Assembly: GCA_031266135.1 (NCBI GenBank)
Contig: JAISBP010000001.1
Location: 1-64,000 of the forward strand
Direction: 5' to 3'
Length of the DNA: 64,000 bases
Source of the DNA: Holosporales bacterium
GTDB lineage: Bacteria; Pseudomonadota; Alphaproteobacteria; RUG11792
Shown: in pieces, positions 54,265-62,036 of the stretch
Layout of the letters: each line of letters opens with the position of its first letter
Position numbering within the stretch: the first letter of the stretch is position 1
The notes under the pieces: model-generated
What the model saw: only the letters and a program-made list of their open reading frames with translations
Databases searched by the model: none
Told to the model about the DNA's origin: nothing
Position numbers and translations under genes: made by a program

Positions 54265-54370
54265 TATACTCGTTCCACTTTTCAATCATATAAAATTAAG
54301 TGTAATGAATGCCTAAAATCCAGCGTTATTAAAGCAAAAAATAATGCGTTTGGTAAGTAGAACGAGTATA
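54265..54370. repeat. Repeat B copy 3 (106 bp)
   Basis: TATACTCGTTCCACTT and AAGTAGAACGAGTATA ends (one mismatch in pairing); the interior is inverse to copies 1 and 2 (ATCCAGCGTTATTAAAGC). Confidence 0.88.
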
Positions 54371-54402
54371 TTAATAATTATTTCATTTTACAGAAAAATA
54401 TT

Positions 54403-54546
54403 AGAGTTCTTTCCAAACTGCTACTCCATGATCTTTTGTACGTCCGAGCCACTGCTCAAATCCTCATGTGCATTCGAGTACACTTCGGTTCTGGGCTGCG
54501 TTCTTCATTCAAAATCCTAATGGATTATTTGTTTGGAAAGAACTCT
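54403..54546 (-). repeat. Repeat C copy 7 (144 bp)
   Basis: Perfect ends AGAGTTCTTTCC / GGAAAGAACTCT. The minus strand gives a decayed family frame (RTEVYSNAHEDLSSGSDVQK) with stops. It separates the usual flank of repeat A copy 6 from repeat B copy 3. Confidence 0.88.
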
Positions 54547-54579
54547 ATTTTTTGTTTCACGGGAAATATTTCCTGAAAA

Positions 54580-54677
54580 TTAACGAATTCTTAATGTTTT
54601 TATGATATTTTCGTATACACCGCCGCCGACCCCCACCCACCCGGGATACTACCATATTTCGCTTAATAAAACGTTAA
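54580..54677 (+). repeat. Repeat A copy 6 (98 bp)
   Basis: TTAACGAATTCTTAATG to ACGTTAA with the CCGCCGACCCCCACCCACCC core; 98 bp like copies 3-5. Confidence 0.88.
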
Positions 54678-54757
54678 TACACGCCATAAATTTAACGTAG
54701 ATAATCTGTCATGGCTGAGATCAGATGTACTCTAGGATTTAAGCCCTGGTTGTTTCC

Positions 54758-55618
54758 TCATCTGATCTTCTTTCTGATTTTGACGCATTTGACGCACCTA
54801 GGATCCGCGTCCAGTATCTCGAATTCCAGATTCTGCTTTTGGCTGACGACGAGCTCTCCCCGAACGGGGACCGTCCCCGTGATCCACGATATCATCCCAC
54901 CGATCGTCTCGATAGAGTGATCTTCCGGTATAATCTCAATCCCTCCATATTTCTGAATTTCTTCGAATGTGGATTTTGCGTCGACTATAACGGTTCCATC
55001 GGATACTTTCGTCACTTTCTTTCTCTGTTGTTTTACTTCTTCGTTATCACGTATATCCCCTATAACCTCCTCTATTAAATCACGGAAGGATACTAGTCCA
55101 TCAACGCCTCCGTATTCATCGATGACGATCGCCGTCTTCATTCCAGTTTCCTTCATTTTTAATAGGAGATCCAGGATACGCATGGCCGGTGGAACGAATA
55201 GCATGTCCTTCACGAAGACGCTAATATTAAACGGTTTGTTCAGACAGAACCAATTGGCGACGTCCTTGAGGTATATCACACCCGCGACGTTGTCTATCGT
55301 CCCCTGATACACGATGATCGATGACTTTTGACTCTGCGCGAACAGGGACATCAGCTCCTCTATTTTCGCGGTATTCGAAATACTGATTATCTCGACCCTG
55401 GGTATCATGATGCTCTGTACCTGGATATCCTTGAGGCTCAGGACATTTCCCAGCATCTCACGCTCATCCTGGGCTATCGACTGCGTCTCCGCGCAATCAT
55501 CTTCTTCGATGAGTTCCTCGATTGCATCCCTTAAAGAAGGTTCTCGGAATCTCTGCTTTATCCCTACCGCTCCGCCGATGGTATTTATTAATGATCGTAT
55601 ACTCCAGTTAATTTTCAT
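54758..55618 (-). CDS. corC: CorC/HlyC-type CBS-domain protein
   Basis: A 286-residue protein with two CBS domains (VQSIMIPRVEIISISNTAKI, about 67-125; KTAIVIDEYGGVDGLVSFRD, about 150-185) and the C-terminal CorC_HlyC domain (VDAKSTFEEIQKYGG, IETIGGMISWITGTVPVRGE). Family members take part in divalent cation efflux or resistance together with membrane partners. It overlaps ybeY by four bases in the common miaB-ybeY-corC order. The last 76 or so coding bases are duplicated 1.1 kb downstream. Confidence 0.93.
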   Translation of the reverse strand: MKINWSIRSLINTIGGAVGIKQRFREPSLRDAIEELIEEDDCAETQSIAQDEREMLGNVLSLKDIQVQSIMIPRVEIISISNTAKIEELMSLFAQSQKSSIIVYQGTIDNVAGVIYLKDVANWFCLNKPFNISVFVKDMLFVPPAMRILDLLLKMKETGMKTAIVIDEYGGVDGLVSFRDLIEEVIGDIRDNEEVKQQRKKVTKVSDGTVIVDAKSTFEEIQKYGGIEIIPEDHSIETIGGMISWITGTVPVRGELVVSQKQNLEFEILDADPRCVKCVKIRKKIR

Positions 55619-56148
55619 TTTTTCCTTATTTCTCCTATATCTTTACTTTCTTCCATATCAACGTAAGGATTTTTTACACCAAATGACTCTAAAACACAAA
55701 CCTCAAGATTCTCCATGGCATCTGCTTCGGCATTATGTGTGTGATCCATCCCGAGTAAGTGTAGAACACCGTGTACAAAAAGATGAGAGCATTTATCAAA
55801 GAAAGTTATATCACAAAATGGAGGATGCGTCTCTGATCTAATCCTTTCATATGATAAGAAGATATCCCCAATACAAGATCCAGTCCCAAGAATCCCGGAT
55901 ATTTCATCTGCATTAAATAATGGAAATGAAAGGACGTTCGTCGGAGAGTCTTTCCCCATATATTTTAGATTTAATTCTTGCATATACGCATCACTTATTA
56001 AGTGTAGCTCCACGTTGAATACCTTCATTTCAGAATACTTCACCAATATTATATGTTTCAAAAGCTTGGGGATAATAGATTCCCACTGCCTATAACCAGG
56101 TGCCTTAAGCCACAAATCATATGTCTCCATTATATTTACGGGCATCAC
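55615..56148 (-). CDS. ybeY: Endoribonuclease YbeY
   Basis: A 177-residue zinc endoribonuclease involved in 16S rRNA maturation and ribosome quality control. The metal site HGVLHLLGMDHTHNAEADAME (three His) is intact near residue 135; SPTNVLSFPLF precedes it. Start at ATG 56148, or the ATG six codons later. Overlaps miaB and corC by four bases each. phoH (ybeZ), usually between miaB and ybeY, is absent. Confidence 0.95.
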   Translation of the reverse strand: MMPVNIMETYDLWLKAPGYRQWESIIPKLLKHIILVKYSEMKVFNVELHLISDAYMQELNLKYMGKDSPTNVLSFPLFNADEISGILGTGSCIGDIFLSYERIRSETHPPFCDITFFDKCSHLFVHGVLHLLGMDHTHNAEADAMENLEVCVLESFGVKNPYVDMEESKDIGEIRKK

Positions 56149-57470
56149 AGAACTCTGCCGAAGACGCAGTTTGTTCCGGCCGATTCTATGAGGACATCCC
56201 TAAATTCTCCGATTATATTAGTTGTACTTTCAACGACGACGGACTGCATATAGACATTCTTCCCGATGTATTGCCCATCTTTCTTACCGACTTTCTCGAA
56301 TAGTACCTCCTGCGTCTTGTGCAATAAGCTTTCATTTCGCAGTATTTGATATTTCATCAGGGTATCCTGCAGTAATTTTAGCCTCTTTTCTTTTTCGAGA
56401 TCTGGAATTTGATTAGGCATTACATCGGCCGGTGTATTTTTACGACGGCTATACTTAAACGCATAAGAAATCGTGTACTGCATTTCATCGACGACCCTTA
56501 GAGTATCTTCAAAGTCCCTGAAAGTCTCCGTCGGGAACCCCACGATAAAGTCGGATGAAAATTGCATCGTTGGACATATATCGCAGAACATCTTTAGTTT
56601 ATCGAGGTATTCAGATGACGTATGCCCCCTATTCATGAGCCTCAAGATCCGGTCACTCCCAGATTGTATGGGGATATGTGTGAACGGGACGAGGAGTGGG
56701 ATTTCGGCGTGGGCCTTCATTAATGCCACAGATATATCCTTTGGGTGGGATGTGGTATACCTGATCCGCCTGATACCATCTATCTCCGCGATCGCCCTAA
56801 TGAGCCGCTCCAATTTCCACGGCGTATTGGGGACGTCGATGTTGATATACGGCGCCTCTCCCATATACGAATTCACGTTCTGCCCAATCAGTGTGATGGC
56901 CCGCGTCCCATTGGACACCAGGTATTTAACGTCGGCGATGATGTCCTTCACGGGCCTTGAATACTCGCGGCCCCTTGTATACGGAACCACACAATATGAA
57001 CAGAAGTTATCACACCCCTCCTGGATGGTGACGAACTCGCTATACGTAACCCTCTCTCTATCTAATTTTCCACAGAATTTATCGTCCTTTATATAGTCAA
57101 TATCAATTACCTGTTTAGTTTCTCCATTTAAAACTCGTTGAATATATGATGACAAAAGATGATATACGTGTGGTCCGAATACTACGTTAACATCCTTAGA
57201 CATCTTGAAGATACTGTCCTTTTCGGCTTGTGCCACACAGCCGCCGATGGCAACGACCTTCGTCTTCGAGGTTTTCAGCATTCCGAGGCGTGAAAACACC
57301 TTCTTCGCCGCATTTTCGCGGATATTGCAGGTGTAGAAAATGAGGATATCAGCATCTCCTGGATCAAGGATTTCCTGAAATCCACTGCGTTCCATGAGAT
57401 TAATTATCACCTTGGCGTCATATACATTCATCTGACACCCATATGCTTCTAGATAGAACTTTTCATGCAT
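56145..57470 (-). CDS. miaB: tRNA-2-methylthio-N6-dimethylallyladenosine synthase
   Basis: A 441-residue radical-SAM methylthiotransferase acting on A37 of tRNAs reading UNN codons. N-terminal cluster ligands in EAYGCQMNVYDA, FYTCNIRENA and AIGGCVAQAEKD; radical-SAM triad in CDNFCSYCVVPYTRGREYSRP; TRAM domain at the end. Fifteen bases after the LON-domain gene, probable operon. Confidence 0.96.
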   Translation of the reverse strand: MHEKFYLEAYGCQMNVYDAKVIINLMERSGFQEILDPGDADILIFYTCNIRENAAKKVFSRLGMLKTSKTKVVAIGGCVAQAEKDSIFKMSKDVNVVFGPHVYHLLSSYIQRVLNGETKQVIDIDYIKDDKFCGKLDRERVTYSEFVTIQEGCDNFCSYCVVPYTRGREYSRPVKDIIADVKYLVSNGTRAITLIGQNVNSYMGEAPYINIDVPNTPWKLERLIRAIAEIDGIRRIRYTTSHPKDISVALMKAHAEIPLLVPFTHIPIQSGSDRILRLMNRGHTSSEYLDKLKMFCDICPTMQFSSDFIVGFPTETFRDFEDTLRVVDEMQYTISYAFKYSRRKNTPADVMPNQIPDLEKEKRLKLLQDTLMKYQILRNESLLHKTQEVLFEKVGKKDGQYIGKNVYMQSVVVESTTNIIGEFRDVLIESAGTNCVFGRVL

Positions 57471-57485
57471 GTCGTTGCAATACTT

Positions 57486-58133
57486 TTAATTTACGGTACT
57501 GGCCGTATTATATCGATCAAATGAGTTCATTTCGATGATCCTGGTGATCATGTCGGATCTCTCTTTGATATTCACGGCCTCGAGGAGGGATTGCTTTTCG
57601 CTGGGATGGAAGGGACACGCCATCGCCAATGCCGAAACCAAAATATCGACCGGAGTTTTCTCGATCTCCTTCCAGTTCGGAAATATCTCGAGATTCTTGA
57701 AGTATATATCGAGGGCACTCATTAGCCGTTGCTTGTCCAGTTCCTGATTATCGTTGGCCAGATTCATATCGATCATGTATTTATCGTACGATACTGTAAT
57801 CCTTTCGACTCCAGACTCATCTGGCGGCATCTCAGAGATCGTTTCAAATCTGCAGATCCCCAGAATATTGATGGTAATCTCACCGTCTATGAAGTTGGTA
57901 TCGATGACCCTGCCAGCACACCCCGTCTTAAATGCCCTGATTAATTCCTGATTCCTGGCGCCATTGATGAAGATCGGCTTTGGCTGTATGACGGCGACGA
58001 TGTTATTCTCCAGCAACTCAGACGCTATACTCAAATAATCGACCTCGGTCATGGTGATCGGCAATTGCGCACGGGGCATCAATATCGTTGATCTAACTTT
58101 AAACACTGGCAAGACATTCGGGAGCTGTTCCAT
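57486..58133 (-). CDS. LON N-terminal-domain protein
   Basis: A 215-residue protein similar to the substrate-binding N-terminal domain of Lon protease but without ATPase or protease parts. It starts LPNVLPVFKVRSTILMPRAQ (compare the LPVFPLPNxVLLPG start of the family) and contains GCAGRVIDTNFIDGEITINI (G-x-x-GRI-type segment). Such stand-alone proteins are common in alphaproteobacteria; the function is unsettled. First gene of the group leading to miaB. Confidence 0.88.
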   Translation of the reverse strand: MEQLPNVLPVFKVRSTILMPRAQLPITMTEVDYLSIASELLENNIVAVIQPKPIFINGARNQELIRAFKTGCAGRVIDTNFIDGEITINILGICRFETISEMPPDESGVERITVSYDKYMIDMNLANDNQELDKQRLMSALDIYFKNLEIFPNWKEIEKTPVDILVSALAMACPFHPSEKQSLLEAVNIKERSDMITRIIEMNSFDRYNTASTVN

Positions 58134-58248
58134 AAGACCCAGAAGAATATACCGAACAATTTCATTTTACCATGAATACATATCTCGACCTACCGAAATA
58201 ATATTTTCGCGCATTCCATACATTATCTTCAGGTGTCTTAGATCATTC

Positions 58249-58692
58249 TCAAACCTTTAGAATTATAACTTCGAAAAGAAATAATGGAGATACAGACAGT
58301 AAATTTCTATATCTTTTCTCAGCTTCTGCTTCATACGCACATAATTTTGCGTAATTCATTTCTGGCTCGATCCATTTTGGAATATATCTAAGAGGTCTAT
58401 CCTTGGAGAGCAGTATTTTCATTACATCAACACGTTTAAGATGATAGTTAATCATATCTTCGAGGTAGTTATGGGTAAGATAAGGAAGATCTGCCATATA
58501 ATCTTGGATGGAATCGTTTTCCCAGAAAAGAAATCGTAGCTGTGCGTGCTCTTCAGAAACTGGGGCATGGTTCCATTGCACGGCAGGAATCGCCGCCTTT
58601 TTATGGAGGACATTGACTCTATATTCTTCGAGTCCGTACGTGCTTGAGGATATTGCCATAACCAAAGGCACAATCATGAGTATTATTTTCAT
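58249..58692 (-). CDS. Exported protein with one copy of a repeated module
   Basis: A 147-residue protein with a signal peptide (MKIILMIVPLVMAISSSTYG). Residues 38-130 match both halves of the next protein (58811-59530): first VQWNHAPVSEEHAQLRFLFW with F and Y positions and a helix with YHL, then AKLCAYEAEAEKRYRN. No named family recognised. Shine-Dalgarno AAAGGAGAA before the start. Two such genes in a row suggest duplication of a lineage-specific secreted protein. Confidence 0.68.
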   Translation of the reverse strand: MKIILMIVPLVMAISSSTYGLEEYRVNVLHKKAAIPAVQWNHAPVSEEHAQLRFLFWENDSIQDYMADLPYLTHNYLEDMINYHLKRVDVMKILLSKDRPLRYIPKWIEPEMNYAKLCAYEAEAEKRYRNLLSVSPLFLFEVIILKV

Positions 58693-58810
58693 AATTGTTC
58701 TCCTTTTTACATATTTACTCTATTTTATTGTTAGCTACATTTTATTAATGAATTATTAACGAATACAATTCAATACTTGCCTTAGCAATATATATACTTG
58801 TTGAATTTAG

Positions 58811-59530
58811 TTATCCGCATTGTGCCAGTCTATACTCTAGCTCCACATGGGCTTCAGATCCATATAGTAAAAGCAAATTGATATTTTGGGCAATGGATTC
58901 AATTTCACCTTGTTGCCATGATCGCTTTAACTCATTTTTCGTGTTATCTAGGATAGATTGCAACCATTTAGCTCCAGCAAGATAACTGTCCCGGTAAATT
59001 AATAAATCTGCTTTTGTAGTATGCTTAAAGTTGGGAGGAAGTAGCATACGGTATGCTTTACATTTCGGCTGACTATATAGCTCCCTAAGCTCAGAGTGAT
59101 GACTATCGCCTGAAGGATGCGGCCATTGTATTGGCGATGAATAATCCATTTGGAAATAAGGTGGCGGGATGTCTGGCAAAAATGGAATTATATCGGTTCG
59201 AGACATTATCTCTGCTTTGAGCTCTGATACATATAGGAGAAGTAGCTTGATGATTGGTCTACATACGTCCGCCTGCGGCTTACTGGTCAGCAATAGATCA
59301 CAAAAGTAGTGTTGGATCAGTCCTTCTGTAGAAAATTTTGTAAAATCAGGAGAAGAAAGCCATTGGAAGTCTCTGTAACTCAGCTGTGAAAATTCTTCTC
59401 TCTGTTTCGCATGTTCCATAGAAACTGGGTTATTACGCCATCGAATTGCTTTAGCTTCATCGCTTCCAAGCGAGCTCTGAGTCACTGTCATGAGAAGCAG
59501 CATGCTTACTAATTCTATTTTCGTATTCAT
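58811..59530 (-). CDS. Exported protein with two copies of the same module
   Basis: A 239-residue protein: signal peptide (MNTKIELVSMLLLMTVTQSS, cleavage near LGS), module 1 at 29-111 (IRWRNNPVSMEHAKQREEFS ... LLLLYVSELKAEIMSR) and module 2 at 133-235 (IQWPHPSGDSHHSELRELYS ... LLLLYGSEAHVELEYR). The module pattern is W-x4-S-x-x-H-x3-R-x3(F/Y), a helix, and a closing LLxYxSExxxExxYR. It seems all-helical. Function unknown, probably secreted towards the host. Confidence 0.68.
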   Translation of the reverse strand: MNTKIELVSMLLLMTVTQSSLGSDEAKAIRWRNNPVSMEHAKQREEFSQLSYRDFQWLSSPDFTKFSTEGLIQHYFCDLLLTSKPQADVCRPIIKLLLLYVSELKAEIMSRTDIIPFLPDIPPPYFQMDYSSPIQWPHPSGDSHHSELRELYSQPKCKAYRMLLPPNFKHTTKADLLIYRDSYLAGAKWLQSILDNTKNELKRSWQQGEIESIAQNINLLLLYGSEAHVELEYRLAQCG

Positions 59531-59910
59531 AATTATTATCCTTTTTGCATAGCTCTTTTATTTTATTATTACATGCTTTTTATTAAAGAATTATTAACCA
59601 ATACAAATTTTTACTTTGATTTGTCGTGATGTACTTAGAGAAATGAGATGAGGCTGCCGCATAATTTTCCTTTAACTTATAGTAACTTTAGTCCTCTTAC
59701 CCTATTCAGGTCTTCTAATTTCAAAAAACTTGTTATAATGTTTTTTCTTTAGCTTATTGTGCTGCTGTCTCCTGAGGAGGTTTCAATTAATAATCCCAAT
59801 AAAAAATTTTCTCATGTTAGTTGTGAACTAATATTCGTTTCGCCTTCTAAGTCGTGATTGATATATTGTATCTTCCAGAGGTCGTGTAGTGTTTCTTTTG
59901 ACTATGGCCC
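59531..59910. other. Divergent intergenic region
   Basis: Between the exported gene and the Lrp-type regulator; AT-rich, holds promoters presumably. No repeat or RNA gene seen. Confidence 0.4.
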
Positions 59911-60393
59911 ATGGTTAGATTCGATGATGTTGACGTTTCCATTCTCTCCAATTTGCAGAAGAATGGCAGGATGACTAATGTTCAGCTCGCAAAAAATGCT
60001 GGCATTTCTGCTCCACCATGTTTGAGACGCCTGAAAACTATGGAGAAAAACGGAGTGGTAGTCGGATACCATGCTGAGCTCAATGGTACATCATTGGGTT
60101 ATGGATTTGCTGCGATTTGTATCGTTAGTTTGGTATCACAGAATTCGTGGGATGTTTCAGCCTTCACAAACAATATAGGCAAATTAAAGAATGTTAGGCA
60201 CTGCTTTGCTACTCCTGGGAATAGTGAGTTCGTTTTGGTAATCGTCGCTAAGGATCTGGAAGATTATGAAGAAATTATTCAGAAGAAAATCCAAAAAGAT
60301 AAGAACATACTGAATCTAAAAACTTACATTCTTATGAAAAAACACAAAGGGGAGTTTGGAGTACCGATAGAGGCAAACAACAAGAAGAAGTAA
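59911..60393 (+). CDS. Lrp/AsnC-family transcription regulator
   Basis: A 160-residue regulator: N-terminal helix-turn-helix (DVDVSILSNLQKNGRMTNVQ, then LAKNAGISAPPCLRRLKTME) and C-terminal ligand-binding RAM domain (KLKNVRHCFATPGNSEFVLV). Lrp proteins sense amino acids. It is one of very few regulators in this window. The target cannot be inferred; the following gene (M23 peptidase) is 221 bases away. Confidence 0.9.
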   Translation: MVRFDDVDVSILSNLQKNGRMTNVQLAKNAGISAPPCLRRLKTMEKNGVVVGYHAELNGTSLGYGFAAICIVSLVSQNSWDVSAFTNNIGKLKNVRHCFATPGNSEFVLVIVAKDLEDYEEIIQKKIQKDKNILNLKTYILMKKHKGEFGVPIEANNKKK

Positions 60394-60614
60394 GATATTA
60401 GGCATCTTCGTTGCGAATCACAAGTAATAACGTTAATAATTTCGCGTTATCGTTACGCAGTACATTGTAATTCACCAACTGTTAGTGCTTTATTAATTAA
60501 AGAAATTACTCGTAAAGTATAGGCCAAATCCAGTGTTTTTGTTTTTGACATTCCGGGTTTAGGTTGCTATTCTGCAGGGGCTGAAGATGACAATGTAATC
60601 TGAGGGTTTGGTAT

Positions 60615-62030
60615 TTGGTAGCAAGAAGATCGAACTTTGTCAGCATTTGTTTGTTGGCCATAGCCGTCGCGATCGCTCTCACGGAATACATTATGTATTC
60701 ACCGACGATCCTTCCAGAATCGATTGATGAAGAATTATTCAGCAAAGAAGAAGAGATAGAAGATGATCTAGATCATCCAGAAATACCGCGGGCTGTCCCA
60801 GAGGCCAGCCAAAAGGCCACAGTTCCCCAGGAAAAGAAGGTCGAACAACCTCCAGCGAAGCCGAAGCCAGATATTCCGTTCAAAACATCCGACGAGCTTA
60901 AGGTCGTCATTAATCAGGGTGATACCCTCGGATCGATCCTCGATAGGCTAGGCTTCGCAAAGTCTGATGCTTTTTTGGCGTCAAAGGCTTTATCAAAAGT
61001 ATTCAATTTGAAGAATCTGAAGATAGGGCAAGAAGTAATCGTACGAGGTACCCGGGCCAATGGTGACGATAAGTTGACGCTGAATGGTATCGAGATTCGC
61101 CAGGATTACCGATACAGGATCGTCGTGAAACGTACGAAGGACGATACGTTCTCGTCCGAGAAGATAGATGTGCCGGTCAAGAGCGTCGTCCGTAATGTTT
61201 CTGGAACCATCTCCCCCAAATCCCCCGATTATTCTTTGCAACAATGTGGAATCAAGAGAAAGATCGCGAGGGAGGTGCTAAGAGTCTTGGGGCAGGTAAT
61301 CAACATACGTCAGTCCAAGAATCCAATCGACTTCGAGTTTTTGTGCAAGGACTTCTACGATGAGGAAGGTCATTCTGTATCTAAGCCCGAACTAATGTAT
61401 GTCTCCGCCTTATCCGAAGGACGGATCACCAGGATATATAAGTTCAACGATCGTGGAGTGAATGAATATGTCGATGCCAATGGAAGCATCATTAATCCAG
61501 GTTCGAAACATGGATCCATGCTGGAGCAACCCCTTTCATCCATGAAGATTACTTCCGGATACGGCATGAGGATTCATCCGATATCGGGGCGTCTGAAGGG
61601 ACACACTGGAATCGATGTGGCCGCTCGAGTTGGAACCCCTATTCGTGCTGCGGCATCTGGTATCGTTGCTAGAGCGTCATATTATTCAGGGTATGGGAAA
61701 TACGTTAGAATAATGCATACCAATAGCATGAGTACTGCGTACGCTCATCTCAGCCGGATTCTCGTGAGGACTGGTCAGTACGTGCAGCAGGGACAGATAA
61801 TAGGGTCTACGGGAGATACTGGATACTCTCATGGTCCTCATTTACATTACGAAGTCCTCAAGAATGGACGCCCAATAAATCCGGCTACTTTTGTTCGACA
61901 GGAGCCACAGAAACTGACGAGTAGCAGACTGGCGAGATTTAATCAATTCAAGAAGGATGTGAATCTTCAGATTGTAGGACTGACTCCATCGACGAAGAAA
62001 GTTGTCAGCAGATCGAGAAAGTACTCATAG
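60615..62030 (+). CDS. Membrane-anchored M23 peptidase (LysM-like + endopeptidase)
   Basis: A 471-residue protein starting at TTG 60615, eight bases after GAGGG; no in-frame ATG fits. An N-terminal membrane segment (SICLLAIAVAIALTEYIM) is followed by a charged Pro-rich linker, a LysM-like/OapA-type region (VINQGDTLGSILDRLGFA) and the M23 domain from about 315: GYGMRIHPISGRLKGHTGID, then YAHLSR and GPHLHYEV, giving the zinc ligands H, D and H-x-H. Such enzymes cut peptidoglycan cross-links during growth or division. It is followed six bases later by mrcA, which suggests co-expression of a hydrolase with a synthase. Confidence 0.9.
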   Translation: MVARRSNFVSICLLAIAVAIALTEYIMYSPTILPESIDEELFSKEEEIEDDLDHPEIPRAVPEASQKATVPQEKKVEQPPAKPKPDIPFKTSDELKVVINQGDTLGSILDRLGFAKSDAFLASKALSKVFNLKNLKIGQEVIVRGTRANGDDKLTLNGIEIRQDYRYRIVVKRTKDDTFSSEKIDVPVKSVVRNVSGTISPKSPDYSLQQCGIKRKIAREVLRVLGQVINIRQSKNPIDFEFLCKDFYDEEGHSVSKPELMYVSALSEGRITRIYKFNDRGVNEYVDANGSIINPGSKHGSMLEQPLSSMKITSGYGMRIHPISGRLKGHTGIDVAARVGTPIRAAASGIVARASYYSGYGKYVRIMHTNSMSTAYAHLSRILVRTGQYVQQGQIIGSTGDTGYSHGPHLHYEVLKNGRPINPATFVRQEPQKLTSSRLARFNQFKKDVNLQIVGLTPSTKKVVSRSRKYS

Positions 62031-62036
62031 GACGGG

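Larger units (their letters stand above)
53988..54757. other. Repeat cluster
   Basis: Holds C copy 6, a stem-loop, B copy 3, C copy 7 and A copy 6 in about 690 bases; no gene. Confidence 0.7.
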
